Assembly (NCBI RefSeq): GCF_900105495.1
Contig: NZ_FNTF01000002.1
Location: 5,572,501 to 5,636,500 of the forward strand
DNA: 64,000 nt
Direction of reading: 5' to 3'
Source of the DNA: Pseudomonas frederiksbergensis
Lineage (GTDB): Bacteria; Pseudomonadota; Gammaproteobacteria; Pseudomonadales; Pseudomonadaceae
Shown here one piece after another: positions 19,638 to 30,229 of the stretch (positions within the stretch are counted from its first letter, which is position 1; every line of letters starts with the position of its first letter). Below the pieces are notes generated by a model that saw only the letters and a list, made by a program, of their open reading frames with translations, ran no database searches and was not told where the DNA came from. The position numbers and the translations under genes are program-made.

Positions 19638-20627
19638 TCAGCGCAACGAAGGCCCCTGGAAGCCCATCCACATCGCCAGATGCTCAGCCACACTGGCACC
19701 GAGTTTTTTCGAGAAGCGGTCGAACGGCGATTCCTGAACGGTGAAATCCACCAGCTCTTTCTCGCCGATCACGTCACGTGCCACCGAACTGGCATTCCCC
19801 AAACCATCGATCAGACCCAGCGGCAGCGCTTGCTCGCCCGACCAGACCAACCCGGAGAACAACTCTGGATGTTCCTTGTCCTTGAGACGGTCGCCACGAC
19901 CTTTCTTGACGCTGCTGATGAACTGCTGATGAGTGGTATCGAGCACACCCTGCCAGAACCGGGTTTCTTCAGGCTTCTGCGGCTGGAACGGATCAAGGAA
20001 CGATTTGTGCTCGCCCGAGGTGTAAGTACGACGCTCGACACCCAGCTTCTCCATGGTCCCGACAAAGCCATAACCGGCTGCGGTCACACCAATGGAACCC
20101 ACCAGGCTCGCCTTGTCGGCATAGATCTGATCCGCCGCACTGGCGATGTAGTAAGCACCGGAAGCACCCAAATCCGAGATCACCGCGTAAAGCTTGGTGT
20201 CCGGATGCAGGCCGCGCAAACGACGGATTTCGTCATAGACGTAGCCTGACTGCACCGGACTGCCACCCGGACTGTTGATTCGCAGGATGACACCCTTGAC
20301 CTTCTTGTCTTCAAACGCTGCACGCAGGCTGCCGACGATGTTGTCAGCGCTGGCAGGTTCCTTGTCGGCGATCATGCCGGTCACGTCGATCAGCGCGGTG
20401 TAGTTGCCACTGAGGGTGGCGGCTTTCTCCATGTCCATCAGGGGCGTGAACAGGACCAACGCGCCAAACAGGTACACAAAAGTCAGCAGCTTGAAGAAAA
20501 TCCCCCAGCGACGGGACCGGCGCTGCTCCTGCACGCTGGCCAGCATGGTCTTTTCCAGCAGCTTCCAGCTTTTCTCGTCACCGCTCTCTACGCTTGCCTT
20601 GGCGGGCGCTTTCCATTCGTCGGTCAT
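19638..20627 (-). CDS. sppA: S49-family signal peptide peptidase (SppA/SohB type)
   Basis: Membrane-anchored serine protease of 329 residues that degrades leftover signal peptides. An N-terminal membrane segment covers about residues 42-60. The Ser/Lys dyad is visible: Ser156 in DLGASGAYYIAS and Lys208 in SGEHKSFLDPF, spaced 52 apart as in other single-domain SppA. RINSPGGSPVQSGYVYDEIRRLR forms the substrate-cleft region. The gene lies 24 bp downstream of the HAD phosphatase gene. Confidence 0.9.
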   Translation of the reverse strand: MTDEWKAPAKASVESGDEKSWKLLEKTMLASVQEQRRSRRWGIFFKLLTFVYLFGALVLFTPLMDMEKAATLSGNYTALIDVTGMIADKEPASADNIVGSLRAAFEDKKVKGVILRINSPGGSPVQSGYVYDEIRRLRGLHPDTKLYAVISDLGASGAYYIASAADQIYADKASLVGSIGVTAAGYGFVGTMEKLGVERRTYTSGEHKSFLDPFQPQKPEETRFWQGVLDTTHQQFISSVKKGRGDRLKDKEHPELFSGLVWSGEQALPLGLIDGLGNASSVARDVIGEKELVDFTVQESPFDRFSKKLGASVAEHLAMWMGFQGPSLR

Positions 20628-20651
20628 GACATTTACCCCAGCAAAAACCTG

Positions 20652-21314
20652 TTAAACCCGCTGACTCAGCCAGGCATGCAATTCTGAAAAACGATCAATG
20701 GCCAGTGTCGGCCCGAATAATTTCAACGCTTCGATCGATTGCGCGCCGTAGCTGACGGCCACCGAATCCATGCCCGCATTGCGCGCCATCTGCAAGTCAA
20801 AGGACGAGTCCCCCACCATCAACGCCTGCTCCGGGCGAACCTCACAGTGAGCGAGGATCTGCTCGAGCATCAGCGGATGGGGCTTGCTGGCGGTTTCGTC
20901 GGCCGCGCGGGTAATGTCGAAATAATCTTCCCAACCGTGAGACTTCAACACCCGATCCAGCCCGCGACGAGCCTTGCCGGTCGCGACCGCCAAGTGATAA
21001 CCCTCTGCACGGAACGCCTCCATCGACTCGACCACCCCTTCGAACAACGGCGAAGGCACGGCTTCCGAGGCGATGTAGTGATCAGCATAGTGCTGACGGA
21101 AGGCCACCAATTCGTCGTCGCCGATTTCCGGATACAACGTACGAATCGCCTCCGGCAAGCCCAGACCGATGATCCCCCTGACAGCAAAATCATCGCGCAA
21201 CTGAAAACCGGAGCGCTCGGATGCGACATGCATCGACTCGACAATTCGACCAATGGAGTCGGCGAGCGTGCCGTCCCAATCGAAAATCAGCAGCTTGCAG
21301 TCAGATGGGTGCAC
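20652..21314 (-). CDS. HAD-family hydrolase, phosphoglycolate-phosphatase-like
   Basis: 220-residue haloacid dehalogenase-fold phosphatase. The four motifs are present: [11 protein letters not shown] (Asp nucleophile), [15 protein letters not shown] in [25 protein letters not shown]. The substrate is unknown; the Gph/YjjG-like cap type fits small phosphorylated metabolites. Start is GTG 21314, overlapping the rluC end by 14 bp, so it is probably co-translated with rluC. Confidence 0.88.
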   Translation of the reverse strand: MHPSDCKLLIFDWDGTLADSIGRIVESMHVASERSGFQLRDDFAVRGIIGLGLPEAIRTLYPEIGDDELVAFRQHYADHYIASEAVPSPLFEGVVESMEAFRAEGYHLAVATGKARRGLDRVLKSHGWEDYFDITRAADETASKPHPLMLEQILAHCEVRPEQALMVGDSSFDLQMARNAGMDSVAVSYGAQSIEALKLFGPTLAIDRFSELHAWLSQRV

Positions 21315-22263
21315 TCAGGCGCTCCACAGTTTTGGCCCACATCTCGTCGACTGGCGCCTGCAACTTCAGCTCACCGCCATCCGGCAGCGGCACAGTCAGC
21401 AGGTAGGCGTGCAGGAACAGGCGCTTGCCGCCCAGGTCACGAATCTCTTTGCTGAAGCCTTCATCGCCGTACTTGGTGTCACCGGCAATGCAATGCCCGG
21501 CGTGCAAGGTGTGAACGCGGATCTGGTGAGTCCGGCCAGTGATCGGCCTGGCTTCGATCAGGGTAGCGAAGTCGCCAAAACGACGCAGGACCTTGAACAC
21601 GGTCACGGACTCTTTGCCCTCCTCCTCGTCAACTTCGACCATACGCTCGCCGGAGCGCAGATTGCTCTTGCCCAGCGACGCCCGGACTTGCTTGATCGAG
21701 GCCGCCCAGTTGCCGCGAACCAGCGCCATGTAGCGCTTGTCGACGCCATCGCCACGCAATGCCGTGTGCAAGTGACGCAGCATGCTGCGCTTCTTGGCGA
21801 TCATCAGCAGGCCGGAGGTGTCACGGTCGAGACGGTGAACCAATTCGAGCTCCTTGCAATCGGGACGCAACTGACGAAAGGCTTCGATCACCCCGTAAGT
21901 CAGTCCGCTGCCACCGTGGACCGCAATGCCGCAAGGCTTGTTGATCACGATCAACGCCTTGTCCTCGAACACAATCGAGGCTTCGAGGCGCTGTAGCAGG
22001 CCTTGTGCCAGCGGTACCGGTTCGTCGCGCTCAGGCACGCGAACCGGCGGCACGCGCACGATATCGCCCGCCTGCAGCTTGTATTCGGGCTTGATCCGAC
22101 CTTTGTTCACTCGCACTTCGCCTTTGCGCAAAATGCGGTAAATCAAGGTCTTGGGCACGCCTTTGAGCCGAGCGAGAAGGAAGTTGTCAATTCGTTGGCC
22201 GGCATATTCCGGCGAGACCTCCAGCAGTTGTACGGCTGGGGTCGAAGGGGCTGTAGTCGTCAT
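21301..22263 (-). CDS. rluC: 23S rRNA pseudouridine synthase RluC
   Basis: 320-residue RluA-family enzyme that makes pseudouridines in 23S rRNA (positions 955/2504/2580 in E. coli). An S4-like RNA-binding domain is at about 20-80 ([36 protein letters not shown]). The catalytic motif [15 protein letters not shown] holds the active-site Asp. It is divergent from rne, which is the usual rluC/rne arrangement. Confidence 0.93.
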   Translation of the reverse strand: MTTTAPSTPAVQLLEVSPEYAGQRIDNFLLARLKGVPKTLIYRILRKGEVRVNKGRIKPEYKLQAGDIVRVPPVRVPERDEPVPLAQGLLQRLEASIVFEDKALIVINKPCGIAVHGGSGLTYGVIEAFRQLRPDCKELELVHRLDRDTSGLLMIAKKRSMLRHLHTALRGDGVDKRYMALVRGNWAASIKQVRASLGKSNLRSGERMVEVDEEEGKESVTVFKVLRRFGDFATLIEARPITGRTHQIRVHTLHAGHCIAGDTKYGDEGFSKEIRDLGGKRLFLHAYLLTVPLPDGGELKLQAPVDEMWAKTVERLSAPI

Positions 22264-22292
22264 GGCGCGGATGATAACAATTTTTTATGGAA

Positions 22293-22321
22293 TTGAAGCA
22301 CTTAATCATTGCTGCTATAGT
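22293..22321 (+). promoter_or_regulatory. Sigma70-type promoter for rne
   Basis: TTGAAG (22293-22298) and TATAGT (22316-22321) are separated by exactly 17 bp, placing transcription start near 22328. It lies 30 bp upstream of the divergent rluC start and directs transcription toward rne. Confidence 0.75.
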
Positions 22322-22327
22322 CGCGAA

Positions 22328-22963
22328 CGCCGCCAAAAGTGGCCTGGACAGCGGACTAACGGTCAAAAACCGGCCCTGACCAACGCAATTCACGAGGACG
22401 AGAGGCCGTCCTACGAGGCTTTCGCTACGAAACGGTAGAGTTTGCAGTTGTAACGAGCGCAGGTGACATGAGGCCTGAAGCATGCCGCAAAGCAGAGTTT
22501 TCACTCGCCTTGCGAGCAAATATTCATGGCCAGTTCACAAAGTGCAGTCAGCTACGAACAAACCCGAGCGAACGCTGCGGAAACAACGCCTAAATTAGCC
22601 ATGATGCGTGACCTCCCCTTTCGGAGCTCACGGTAAATGCCAACCCGCTGCGGATTCTGCGCGCGGCAGCACCCGAATTATCAGGGATACGTGTAGGGTG
22701 GAGATGCACAACCGCTGGACTGTGTAGCAATAGGCTTTATCAAGACGCTTCATCTCGTCCACAGCCGCTGGTTGATTCCTCCTCCTGACTGAGTGCTTAA
22801 GTAGCCACAGCAAGCAGGACGCGTACGTCGCGACGCCGGCCCAATTGGTCGGGGTTCGCTAGACACTGGAGTGTCCAACCACTCCTGACGCACCTGACAC
22901 CGACCATGAGAAGTCGTGTGTGCCGAACGCCGTTTCCGGCAGCCCGGAAACCGACGGTACTAC
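22328..22963 (+). promoter_or_regulatory. Long rne 5' leader with start-proximal hairpin (rne-II-type regulatory RNA)
   Basis: About 636 nt without a convincing gene between the promoter and the rne ATG. RNase E autoregulates through its leader in enterobacteria, and a Pseudomonas leader motif named rne-II has been described; position and lineage fit. Near the 3' end there is hairpin GACAC-TGGA-GTGTC (22861-22874) and, 12 nt before the ATG, a perfect hairpin GTTTCCGG-CAGC-CCGGAAAC (22932-22951). No Shine-Dalgarno sequence is visible between this hairpin and the ATG. Short frames in the leader lack a convincing RBS. Confidence 0.65.
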
Positions 22964-25900
22964 ATGAAAAGAATGCTGATTAACGCAACTCAACCCGAAG
23001 AGTTGCGCGTTGCACTGGTAGATGGCCAACGCCTCTACGACCTGGACATCGAATCCGGTGCACGCGAGCAGAAAAAGGCCAACATCTATAAAGGCCGGAT
23101 TACTCGCATCGAACCAAGCCTGGAGGCTGCCTTTGTCGATTTCGGCTCTGAGCGCCACGGCTTCCTGCCCCTCAAAGAAATCTCCCGCGAATACTTCAAG
23201 AAAGCCCCCGAAGGCCGCGTCAACATCAAGGACGTCCTGAGCGAAGGCCAGGAAGTCATCGTTCAGGTCGAAAAAGAAGAACGTGGCAACAAGGGCGCAG
23301 CCCTGACCACTTTCATCAGCCTGGCCGGTCGTTACCTGGTTCTGATGCCGAACAACCCGCGTGCCGGCGGTATTTCCCGTCGCATCGAAGGTGAAGAGCG
23401 CAACGAACTGCGTGAAGCCCTGAACGGCCTGGTTGCCCCAGCCGACATGGGCCTGATCGTTCGCACTGCCGGCCTGGGCCGCAGCAGCGAAGAAATGCAG
23501 TGGGACCTCGACTACCTGCTGCAACTGTGGACCGCTATTAAAGAAGCCTCGCTGGATCGCTCCGCGCCGTTCCTGATCTACCAGGAAAGCAACGTGATCA
23601 TCCGCGCCATCCGCGATTACCTGCGCCAGGACATTGGCGAAGTGCTGATCGACAGCGTTGAAGCACAGGACGAAGCCCTGACCTTCATTCGCCAGGTGAT
23701 GCCGCAGTACGCCAGCAAGATCAAGCTGTACGAAGACAGCGTTCCGCTGTTCAACCGTTTCCAGATCGAAAGCCAGATCGAGACCGCTTTCCAGCGCGTC
23801 GTTGAACTGCCTTCCGGTGGTTCCATCGTTATCGATCCGACCGAAGCCCTGGTGTCCATCGACATCAACTCGGCGCGCGCCACCAAAGGCAGCGACATCG
23901 AAGAAACCGCTCTGCAGACCAACCTTGAAGCCGCCGAAGAAATCGCCCGTCAGTTGCGCTTGCGCGACATCGGCGGCCTGATCGTCATCGACTTCATCGA
24001 CATGACCCCTGCCAAGAACCAGCGCGCCGTGGAAGAAAAAGTCCGCGAATGCCTGGAAGCCGACCGCGCTCGCGTGCAAGTCGGTCGCATCTCGCGCTTC
24101 GGCCTGCTGGAAATGTCCCGTCAGCGCCTGCGTCCATCCCTGGGCGAAAGCAGCGGCATCGTTTGCCCGCGTTGCAACGGCACCGGCATCATCCGTGATG
24201 TTGAATCGCTGTCGCTGGCGATCCTGCGCCTGATCGAAGAAGAAGCCCTGAAAGACCGCACCGCCGAAGTTCGCGCCCAGGTGCCGATCCCGGTCGCCGC
24301 GTTCCTGCTCAACGAGAAACGCAACTCGATCACCAAGATCGAACTGCGCACCCGCGCCCGCATCGTCATTCTGCCGAACGATCACCTCGAAACGCCGCAC
24401 TTCGAAGTGCAGCGTTTGCGCGATGACAGCCCGGAAGCCGCGGTCGGCCAGTCCAGCTACGAAATCGCTGCTGCCGCTGCCGAAGTCGAAGAAGTCCAGC
24501 CAGCCGCTGCGACCCGCACCCTGGTTCGCCAGGAAGCCGCGGTCAAGACGGCTCCGGCTCGCGCCAACGCTCCGGTTCCGACCGAAGTCGTCGCTGCCCC
24601 ACCTGTTGCCGCACCGGCCGCCGCGCCAGAGCCAAGCCTGTTCAAAGGCCTGGTGAAGTCGCTGGTCAGCCTGTTCGCGACCAAGGAAGAGCCTGCTGCT
24701 CCGGTGGTGGTTGAAAAACCGGCGACCACCGAGCGTCCGGCCCGCAACGAAGAGCGTCGCAACGGCCGTCAGCAGAGCCGCAACCGTAATGGTCGCCGCG
24801 ATGAAGAACGCAAGCCTCGCGAGGAACGTGCACCGCGTGAAGAACGCGCACCGCGTGAGCCCCGCGAAGCCCGCGAAGAAACGCCAGCAGTAGCAGTCGC
24901 CCGCGAAGAACGCGCTCCACGTGAAGAGCGCGCACCACGCGCCCCGCGTGAAGAACGTGCACCGCGCGCTCCTCGCGAAGATCGCAAGCCACGTGGCGAT
25001 CGTGAAGAGCGTCCGGTCCGTGAACTGCGCGAGCCTCTGGATGCCGCTCCGGCCGCCGCTGTTACCGCTGAAGAGCGTCCAGCCCGCCAGCCACGTGAAG
25101 AACGTGCTCCACGCCCACCGCGTGAAGAACGTCAGCCACGTGCCGAGCAAGCCGCCGCAGTAGCTGAAGAAGAACTGGTTACCAACGAAGAGCAACCGCA
25201 GGAAGACGGTCAGGATGGCGCCGAAGGCGATCGTCCACGCCGCCGCTCCCGTGGCCAGCGTCGTCGCAGCAACCGTCGTGAGCGTCAGCGCGATGCCAAC
25301 GGTAATGTGATCGAAGGTTCGGAAGAATCCGAGTCCGCCGAAGGTAACGAAGCTGCTGAAACCAGCGAAGCCCCAAGCGCTGCCGATCTGGCCGCCGGCC
25401 TGGCTGTTACCGCAGCTGTTGCCAGCACCGTGATCAGCGCTCCAGCCGAAGCACAGGCTAACGAGCAAGCCGAACGCGCGACTGCCGCCACCCTGGAAAC
25501 TGCTCCAGTGGAAGCGCCAGTGGTTGAAGCAACGACTCCGGTCGAAGCCACCGCTGCTCCGGAAATCGAAGTGGCTCCGGTTCGTGAAGCACAGCCTGTC
25601 GTTGAAGCTGCCGCTGAGCCAGTGGTTAGCGCAGAACCGGTTGCCGAAACAGCCAGCGAAACAGTAACCGAAGCTGTCCGTGAAGTTCGCGAAGAGCAAA
25701 CGGCGTTCAACTGGGTTGCCGAGCCACCTGTCGCCGAAGCGCCGGAAGCCGAAGCCATGGTGTCCGAGCCAGTGGTTGCTGCTGCAGAGCCTGCTCCAGT
25801 GGTTGAAGCACCGGTTGTTGCCGAAGTGGCCGCACCGCAAGTCGAAGCTGCCCCTGTCAGCGCCCTGACGCCAAGTGGCCGTGCGCCGAACGACCCACGT

Positions 25901-26158
25901 GAAGTGCGTCGCCGCAAGCGTGAAGAGGAGCGTCTGCAGAAGGAAGCCGAACTGGCTGCCGCTGCTGCTCCGGCTGCTGTCGAAACAGCACCGGTTGTCG
26001 CTGAAGTCGTCGAGGCAGCACCTGCCCCGACTGCTGAAGTCGCTGCTGCCGAACCCGTGGAATCCGCGATCGACGAAGCACCGCGCTCCGTTCAGGAAGC
26101 GGTAGAGCAACACGAACAAGCCCTGGAAAAAGAACACGAGCCTAAACCTCTCGTCTGA
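22964..26158 (+). CDS. rne: Ribonuclease E
   Basis: Endoribonuclease and degradosome scaffold of 1064 residues. ATG 22964 ([10 protein letters not shown]) matches the family start; an upstream extension to 22916 would run through the leader hairpin. The S1 domain covers about 36-120, catalytic Asp300 (VSIDINS) and Asp343 (VIDFIDM) match E. coli D303/D346, and the Zn-link is CPRC (401-404). After ~520 residues the protein is disordered: Arg/Glu/Pro repeats ([14 protein letters not shown] type, ~625-760), a basic [18 protein letters not shown] patch, then an Ala/Glu/Val-rich stretch ending HEPKPLV, presumably RNA- and partner-binding sites. Confidence 0.96.
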   Translation: MKRMLINATQPEELRVALVDGQRLYDLDIESGAREQKKANIYKGRITRIEPSLEAAFVDFGSERHGFLPLKEISREYFKKAPEGRVNIKDVLSEGQEVIVQVEKEERGNKGAALTTFISLAGRYLVLMPNNPRAGGISRRIEGEERNELREALNGLVAPADMGLIVRTAGLGRSSEEMQWDLDYLLQLWTAIKEASLDRSAPFLIYQESNVIIRAIRDYLRQDIGEVLIDSVEAQDEALTFIRQVMPQYASKIKLYEDSVPLFNRFQIESQIETAFQRVVELPSGGSIVIDPTEALVSIDINSARATKGSDIEETALQTNLEAAEEIARQLRLRDIGGLIVIDFIDMTPAKNQRAVEEKVRECLEADRARVQVGRISRFGLLEMSRQRLRPSLGESSGIVCPRCNGTGIIRDVESLSLAILRLIEEEALKDRTAEVRAQVPIPVAAFLLNEKRNSITKIELRTRARIVILPNDHLETPHFEVQRLRDDSPEAAVGQSSYEIAAAAAEVEEVQPAAATRTLVRQEAAVKTAPARANAPVPTEVVAAPPVAAPAAAPEPSLFKGLVKSLVSLFATKEEPAAPVVVEKPATTERPARNEERRNGRQQSRNRNGRRDEERKPREERAPREERAPREPREAREETPAVAVAREERAPREERAPRAPREERAPRAPREDRKPRGDREERPVRELREPLDAAPAAAVTAEERPARQPREERAPRPPREERQPRAEQAAAVAEEELVTNEEQPQEDGQDGAEGDRPRRRSRGQRRRSNRRERQRDANGNVIEGSEESESAEGNEAAETSEAPSAADLAAGLAVTAAVASTVISAPAEAQANEQAERATAATLETAPVEAPVVEATTPVEATAAPEIEVAPVREAQPVVEAAAEPVVSAEPVAETASETVTEAVREVREEQTAFNWVAEPPVAEAPEAEAMVSEPVVAAAEPAPVVEAPVVAEVAAPQVEAAPVSALTPSGRAPNDPREVRRRKREEERLQKEAELAAAAAPAAVETAPVVAEVVEAAPAPTAEVAAAEPVESAIDEAPRSVQEAVEQHEQALEKEHEPKPLV

Positions 26159-26172
26159 TTCCATCGGCTAAT

Positions 26173-26209
26173 AAAAAGCCCCGCCTGGTGATCCAGGCGG
26201 GGCTTTTTT
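26173..26209 (+). terminator. Intrinsic terminator of rne
   Basis: AAAAAGCCCCGCCTGG-TGAT-CCAGGCGGGGCTTTTTT is a perfect GC stem with a T-run, starting 15 bp after the rne stop; the A-run makes it usable from the other strand too, for the convergent mocA-like operon. Confidence 0.92.
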
Positions 26210-26230
26210 ATGTCCATGAACATCCCCCTC

Positions 26231-26320
26231 TGTGGGAGTGAGCCTGCTCGCGATGGCGGTTTAACATTCGATATTTATGCACGCTGATCCAACGCTATCG
26301 CGAGCAGGCTCGCTCCCACA
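26231..26320. repeat. REPIN-like inverted REP pair (family A)
   Basis: TGTGGGAGTGAGCCTGCTCG at the left faces CGAGCAGGCTCGCTCCCACA at the right over a ~50-bp middle. Arms match the element at 4049-4152. It lies between convergent rne and the mocA-like gene. Confidence 0.9.
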
Positions 26321-26337
26321 GGGAATCTGTTCCAAGG

Positions 26338-26928
26338 CTACTTGAAGGTCAACTTCTCTGGCACATCCACATCCCACAACACCCCGGGATCGTCCACGGC
26401 TACCTCGACCACCCGGGCCTGCGCAAACAACGCCTTGGCGCCTCGATCACCGGACAACGCCATCAACGCGGCACCAAAGCTGCGCCCAAATCCCACCGGA
26501 TGCCCATACTCGTCTTGATGCACCGGAACACTGACAGCGTCATCTGCAATCGCCGCCACCACGCGCTCAATACTCGATGGAAGGATGAACGGCATATCCC
26601 CCAGCACAATCAGCCAGCCACCGAGCTGCGGACACGCCGCCACCCCGGCCGCGATGCTGTCGCCCATGCCGGTCGATTCGATCAGCACAATCTCGCAACC
26701 ATAAGCCTTGGCCATGCGGATCACTTGCGGTCGATCCACAGTGGTCACCAGGACGCGCTTCTCAAGAGAAGCCGGCAAATTCACCAGCACTTGCTCGATC
26801 ATCGAATGCACAGCGCCGTCGCGCCCCGTGCAATCCGCCACCAGCTTGTCCCGCTCGACACCGGCCTCCTGTCGAAACCGACGGCCCTGCCCTGCTGCCA
26901 GCACAACGACGCCGATGGGTTCGCTCAT
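26338..26928 (-). CDS. MocA/MobA-like nucleotidyltransferase (molybdenum cofactor cytidylyltransferase)
   Basis: 196-residue NTP-transferase-fold protein predicted to add CMP to molybdopterin, giving the MCD cofactor used by xanthine-oxidase-family enzymes. The N-terminal nucleotide loop VVLAAGQGRRFRQEAG is clear, followed by LIVLGDMPFILPSS and PVGFGRSFGAALMALSGDRGAK. Its ATG overlaps the xdhC stop by 4 bp (ATGA), making it the last gene of the iorA-iorB-xdhC unit. Confidence 0.85.
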   Translation of the reverse strand: MSEPIGVVVLAAGQGRRFRQEAGVERDKLVADCTGRDGAVHSMIEQVLVNLPASLEKRVLVTTVDRPQVIRMAKAYGCEIVLIESTGMGDSIAAGVAACPQLGGWLIVLGDMPFILPSSIERVVAAIADDAVSVPVHQDEYGHPVGFGRSFGAALMALSGDRGAKALFAQARVVEVAVDDPGVLWDVDVPEKLTFK

Positions 26929-27908
26929 ACCACCTCCTGCAACAGCTTCTTCTGCTTGAGCTCGACACCGTTCTTGATCGCGACGATTTCGGCCAGCAGC
27001 GACAAGGCGATTTCCGCCGGCGTGTGGCTGCCAATGTGCAAACCGATCGGGCCGTGCAACCGAGCGATAGCCTCTTGTGACAAGCCTAGCTGAGCCAGAT
27101 TGTCCCGGCGCTTCAAGCTGTTGACCCGCGACCCCAGCGCACCGACATAAAACGCCTTGGAGTCCAAAGCAGTGAGCAGCGCCATGTCATCGAGGCGAGG
27201 ATCGTGGGTCAGCGCGACGATGGCCGTACGCTCGTCAGTCTGGATGCTGAGCACTGCGTCATCGGGCATGCCCGAAACAAAGCGCCCGTGCTGCTCTTCC
27301 CAGCCATAAACGAACTCGGTACGCGGATCGCAGATCAGCACTTCGAAATCCAGCAGCCGCGCCATCTCGGCGACATACCGGGACAACTGCCCCGCACCGA
27401 TCAGCAACAGCCGCCAACGCGGACCGTAAATGGCCCGCAATGTCTTGCCATCGAACGTCAGCACATCCGTCTTGTCAGCCGGTTGCAGCGTGACTTCACC
27501 CGTCTCGACACTCAGCGAGCGAGCCACGATTTCATGCGCCTCGCAGCGCGCCAGCAACTCGGCGACCCATGCCGGATCGCCGACCCGTTCCTCGGTCAGG
27601 CGCAGGGTGCCGCCGCACGGCAAACCGAAGCGTGCCGCCTCCTCACGGGTGACGCCGTAAGTGATCAACTGCACCGGCGGCCCATCGGCAGGAATACGAC
27701 CGTCGTGCAGCCGGGCAATCAAATCGTCTTCGACACAACCACCGGACACCGAGCCAATCACCACGCCGTCTTCACGCAAGGCCAGCATGGCGCCAGGAGC
27801 CCGAGGCGCGGTGCCCCAGGTCTGGACCACGCTGTACAACACCACCCGCTGACCAGCGCGGCGCCATTCGAGCACGCTGCGCAGGACGTTCAGATCGACG
27901 CTGTCCAT
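26925..27908 (-). CDS. XdhC/CoxI-family molybdoenzyme maturation protein
   Basis: 327-residue maturation factor that binds the molybdenum cofactor and helps its sulfuration and insertion into xanthine-dehydrogenase-family enzymes. The N-terminal XdhC domain shows TWGTAPRAPGAML and GSVSGGCVEDD (Cys conserved in the family); the C-terminal Rossmann-like domain has LLLIGAGQLSRYVAEMA and YVGALGSRVNSLKRRDNL. The start at 27908 (MDSVDLNVL) shares one base with the iorB stop (TGATG), indicating coupling. Confidence 0.88.
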   Translation of the reverse strand: MDSVDLNVLRSVLEWRRAGQRVVLYSVVQTWGTAPRAPGAMLALREDGVVIGSVSGGCVEDDLIARLHDGRIPADGPPVQLITYGVTREEAARFGLPCGGTLRLTEERVGDPAWVAELLARCEAHEIVARSLSVETGEVTLQPADKTDVLTFDGKTLRAIYGPRWRLLLIGAGQLSRYVAEMARLLDFEVLICDPRTEFVYGWEEQHGRFVSGMPDDAVLSIQTDERTAIVALTHDPRLDDMALLTALDSKAFYVGALGSRVNSLKRRDNLAQLGLSQEAIARLHGPIGLHIGSHTPAEIALSLLAEIVAIKNGVELKQKKLLQEVV

Positions 27909-30229
27909 CAGGCTTGCGCCTTCTGCCAACCTTGCAGCTGATAGCGAACCGGCAGGTTGCGGATGCGCTTGCCGGTGGCGGCAAAGATTGCATTGCACAG
28001 CGCCGGCGCAATCGGCGGCACGCCAGGTTCACCGACCCCGCCCAATGGCACATTGCCTGGTGGTGTGACCAGATGCACCGCAACTTCCTTCGGCGCCAGG
28101 GACATGCGCGCCACTTCGTACATGTGGAAGTTGTCCTGCTGGACCTTGCCGTCCTTGAAGCTGATTTCCCCCAGCACCGCGTTGCCCAGGCCCATGACAC
28201 AGGCGCCTTCGAACTGCGAGCGAATCCGCTCGGGGTTGATCTGCGGTCCGCAATCCACCGCGATGTCAGCCTTGTGCACGATCAGCGTGCCGTCGTCTTT
28301 GACTTCGACCTCGATCACCGCCGCCACATAAGTCACGAAGCTGTAATGCACCGCCAGGCCCAGGCCTCGGCCCTTGGGCAACTCACGGCCCCAACCGGCG
28401 GCTTTGGCTGCGGTTTCCAGTACCGTGCGCATCCGCGCGGTGTCGATCGGATAACGCTCGGGGGATTCGCCGTAGTTCCACTCTTCACTCAAGGTGCGCG
28501 GATCAATCTGCCGGTCCGGACCAAGCAATTTGATCTGGTACTTGAGCGGATCCTGGCCGGCCTTGTGCGCCAGCTCATCGACAAAGCTCTGAATCGCAAA
28601 ACCGTGTGGAATGTTCGACACCGAGCGATACCAGCCGACCCGGGTATGGACCGTCGCTTCGGGGTTTTCCAGGCGCACGTTCGGAATCGCGTAAGCCATG
28701 TTGGTGAAACCCATGCCCAGTTCGAAGGCCGCCTCGTGGTTCATGCCCGGCGCGAACAGCGCGGTGATGCTCGGCGCCACGGTGCGGTGCAACCAGCCGG
28801 ACGGCAGGCCGTCCTTGTTCAGGCTGGCTTTCAGGTACTCGGCGGATACCGTGTGGAAATAGGAGCAGTGGATGTCGTCTTCACGGGTCCATTGCACCCG
28901 CACGGCCTTGCCGGGGAACTCCTTGGCGAGGATGGCTGCTTCGATGATGAAGTCCGGTTTGGATTTACGCCCGAAACCGCCGCCCAGCAAGGTGACGTTG
29001 AAGGTGACGTTATCGAACGGAATGCCGAGGCGCTCGCCAATACGTTCGCGAGTGACTTGGGGGGCCTGGCTTGGGGCCCAGGCTTCGCACACACCGTCCT
29101 TGAAGCGGGCGATGGCGACCATCGGCTCCATGGGTGCTTGCGTGAGATGCGGCAGGTAATAGGAGGCCTCGACGGTGTTGTCGGCACTGCTCATGGCTTC
29201 GTCGATATTGCCGGTATTGCGCACCACTTTGCCGGGTTTGAGGGAGGCTGCCTCAATTTCCTTGCGGTAGGCGATCGAGTCGTAACTGGCGTTGGGGCCA
29301 TCGTCCCACTCGATTTTCAGCGCTTCGCGGCCCTTGATCGCCGCCCAGGTATTACTGGCGACCACGGCCACGCCGCCCAGCGGTTGAAACTCCAGCGGCA
29401 GTGGCCGATTTTCGATCTGAATGACCTTGATCACGCCCGGGACTTTCATCGCGGCGCTGGAGTCGACGGACTTGACCTTGCCGCCGTACACCGCAGGACG
29501 CGCAATAGTGGCGTAGAGCATGCCGTCGAAATGCACGTCTGCACCGTAAATGGCGCGACCGTTGACGATGTCGACACCGTCGATGGCCTTGGCGCCTTCC
29601 TTGCCGATGTAGCGGAATTCCGACGGTTGCTTGAGTCGCAGGCTGTCACGCGCCGGCACTGCCAACGCACCGGCTGCGGCGGCCAAGGCGCCGTAACCCA
29701 ATTCACGGCCGGTCGGCTTATGGATGACTTTATGCAGTTGCGCATGGCATTCGCCGACCGGCACTTTCCACTGTTCGGCAGCGGCTTGTTCAAGCATGGT
29801 CCGCGCGGCAGCACCGCAGCGACGCATCGGCTCGTACCAGTGGCGCATGCTGCGCGAGCCATCGGTGTCCTGGTTGCCGAAGCGCACTTCGTCGCCCGGC
29901 GCCTGTTGCACCTTCATCATCGCCCAGTCGGCTTCCAGTTCATCGGCCACCACCATCGTCAGGCTGGTGCGCACACCCTGGCCCATTTCCGAGCGGTTGC
30001 AGACCACGGTCACCCTGCCGTCAGCGGCGATGCTGACGTACACCTTGGGATCATCGATCCAGCCGTTGGGCATGCCATCGGCGCCGAATTTCTTCTCTTT
30101 CTCGGCGGCGAAAGCGTCTTGCCAGCCCCAGCTCGCCGCTAAAACCAATGCACTGGTGGCGCCAACGCCTTTGAGGAAACCGCGGCGACTGAAGTTGCTC
30201 AGCGCGAAATCATTCGGTAACTGACTCAT
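27908..30229 (-). CDS. Molybdopterin-binding subunit of a Tat-exported isoquinoline-1-oxidoreductase/aldehyde oxidase-type enzyme
   Basis: Large catalytic subunit (773 residues) of a xanthine-oxidase-family hydroxylase, IorB-like. Residues 1-42 form a twin-arginine signal ([17 protein letters not shown], cleavage near DAFA), so the enzyme is predicted periplasmic. Cofactor-contact motifs include [45 protein letters not shown] and the Glu-bearing [14 protein letters not shown] near the C-terminus. The start at 30229 overlaps the small subunit stop by 4 bp. The substrate (aldehyde or N-heterocycle) cannot be assigned. No cytochrome subunit gene is adjacent. Confidence 0.85.
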   Translation of the reverse strand: MSQLPNDFALSNFSRRGFLKGVGATSALVLAASWGWQDAFAAEKEKKFGADGMPNGWIDDPKVYVSIAADGRVTVVCNRSEMGQGVRTSLTMVVADELEADWAMMKVQQAPGDEVRFGNQDTDGSRSMRHWYEPMRRCGAAARTMLEQAAAEQWKVPVGECHAQLHKVIHKPTGRELGYGALAAAAGALAVPARDSLRLKQPSEFRYIGKEGAKAIDGVDIVNGRAIYGADVHFDGMLYATIARPAVYGGKVKSVDSSAAMKVPGVIKVIQIENRPLPLEFQPLGGVAVVASNTWAAIKGREALKIEWDDGPNASYDSIAYRKEIEAASLKPGKVVRNTGNIDEAMSSADNTVEASYYLPHLTQAPMEPMVAIARFKDGVCEAWAPSQAPQVTRERIGERLGIPFDNVTFNVTLLGGGFGRKSKPDFIIEAAILAKEFPGKAVRVQWTREDDIHCSYFHTVSAEYLKASLNKDGLPSGWLHRTVAPSITALFAPGMNHEAAFELGMGFTNMAYAIPNVRLENPEATVHTRVGWYRSVSNIPHGFAIQSFVDELAHKAGQDPLKYQIKLLGPDRQIDPRTLSEEWNYGESPERYPIDTARMRTVLETAAKAAGWGRELPKGRGLGLAVHYSFVTYVAAVIEVEVKDDGTLIVHKADIAVDCGPQINPERIRSQFEGACVMGLGNAVLGEISFKDGKVQQDNFHMYEVARMSLAPKEVAVHLVTPPGNVPLGGVGEPGVPPIAPALCNAIFAATGKRIRNLPVRYQLQGWQKAQA

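Noticed and set aside
22859..26164. A very long reading frame (1101 codons) antisense to rne
   Set aside because: The encoded protein has Phe/Gly/Asp/Ala-rich composition with no family features, while the + strand frame is an unmistakable RNase E. It is the kind of open antisense frame that codon bias produces in GC-rich genes.
27914..30142. A 742-codon antisense frame over the Mo hydroxylase large subunit
   Set aside because: Same effect: no motif, His/Arg/Ala-rich, covered by a real gene with cofactor motifs.
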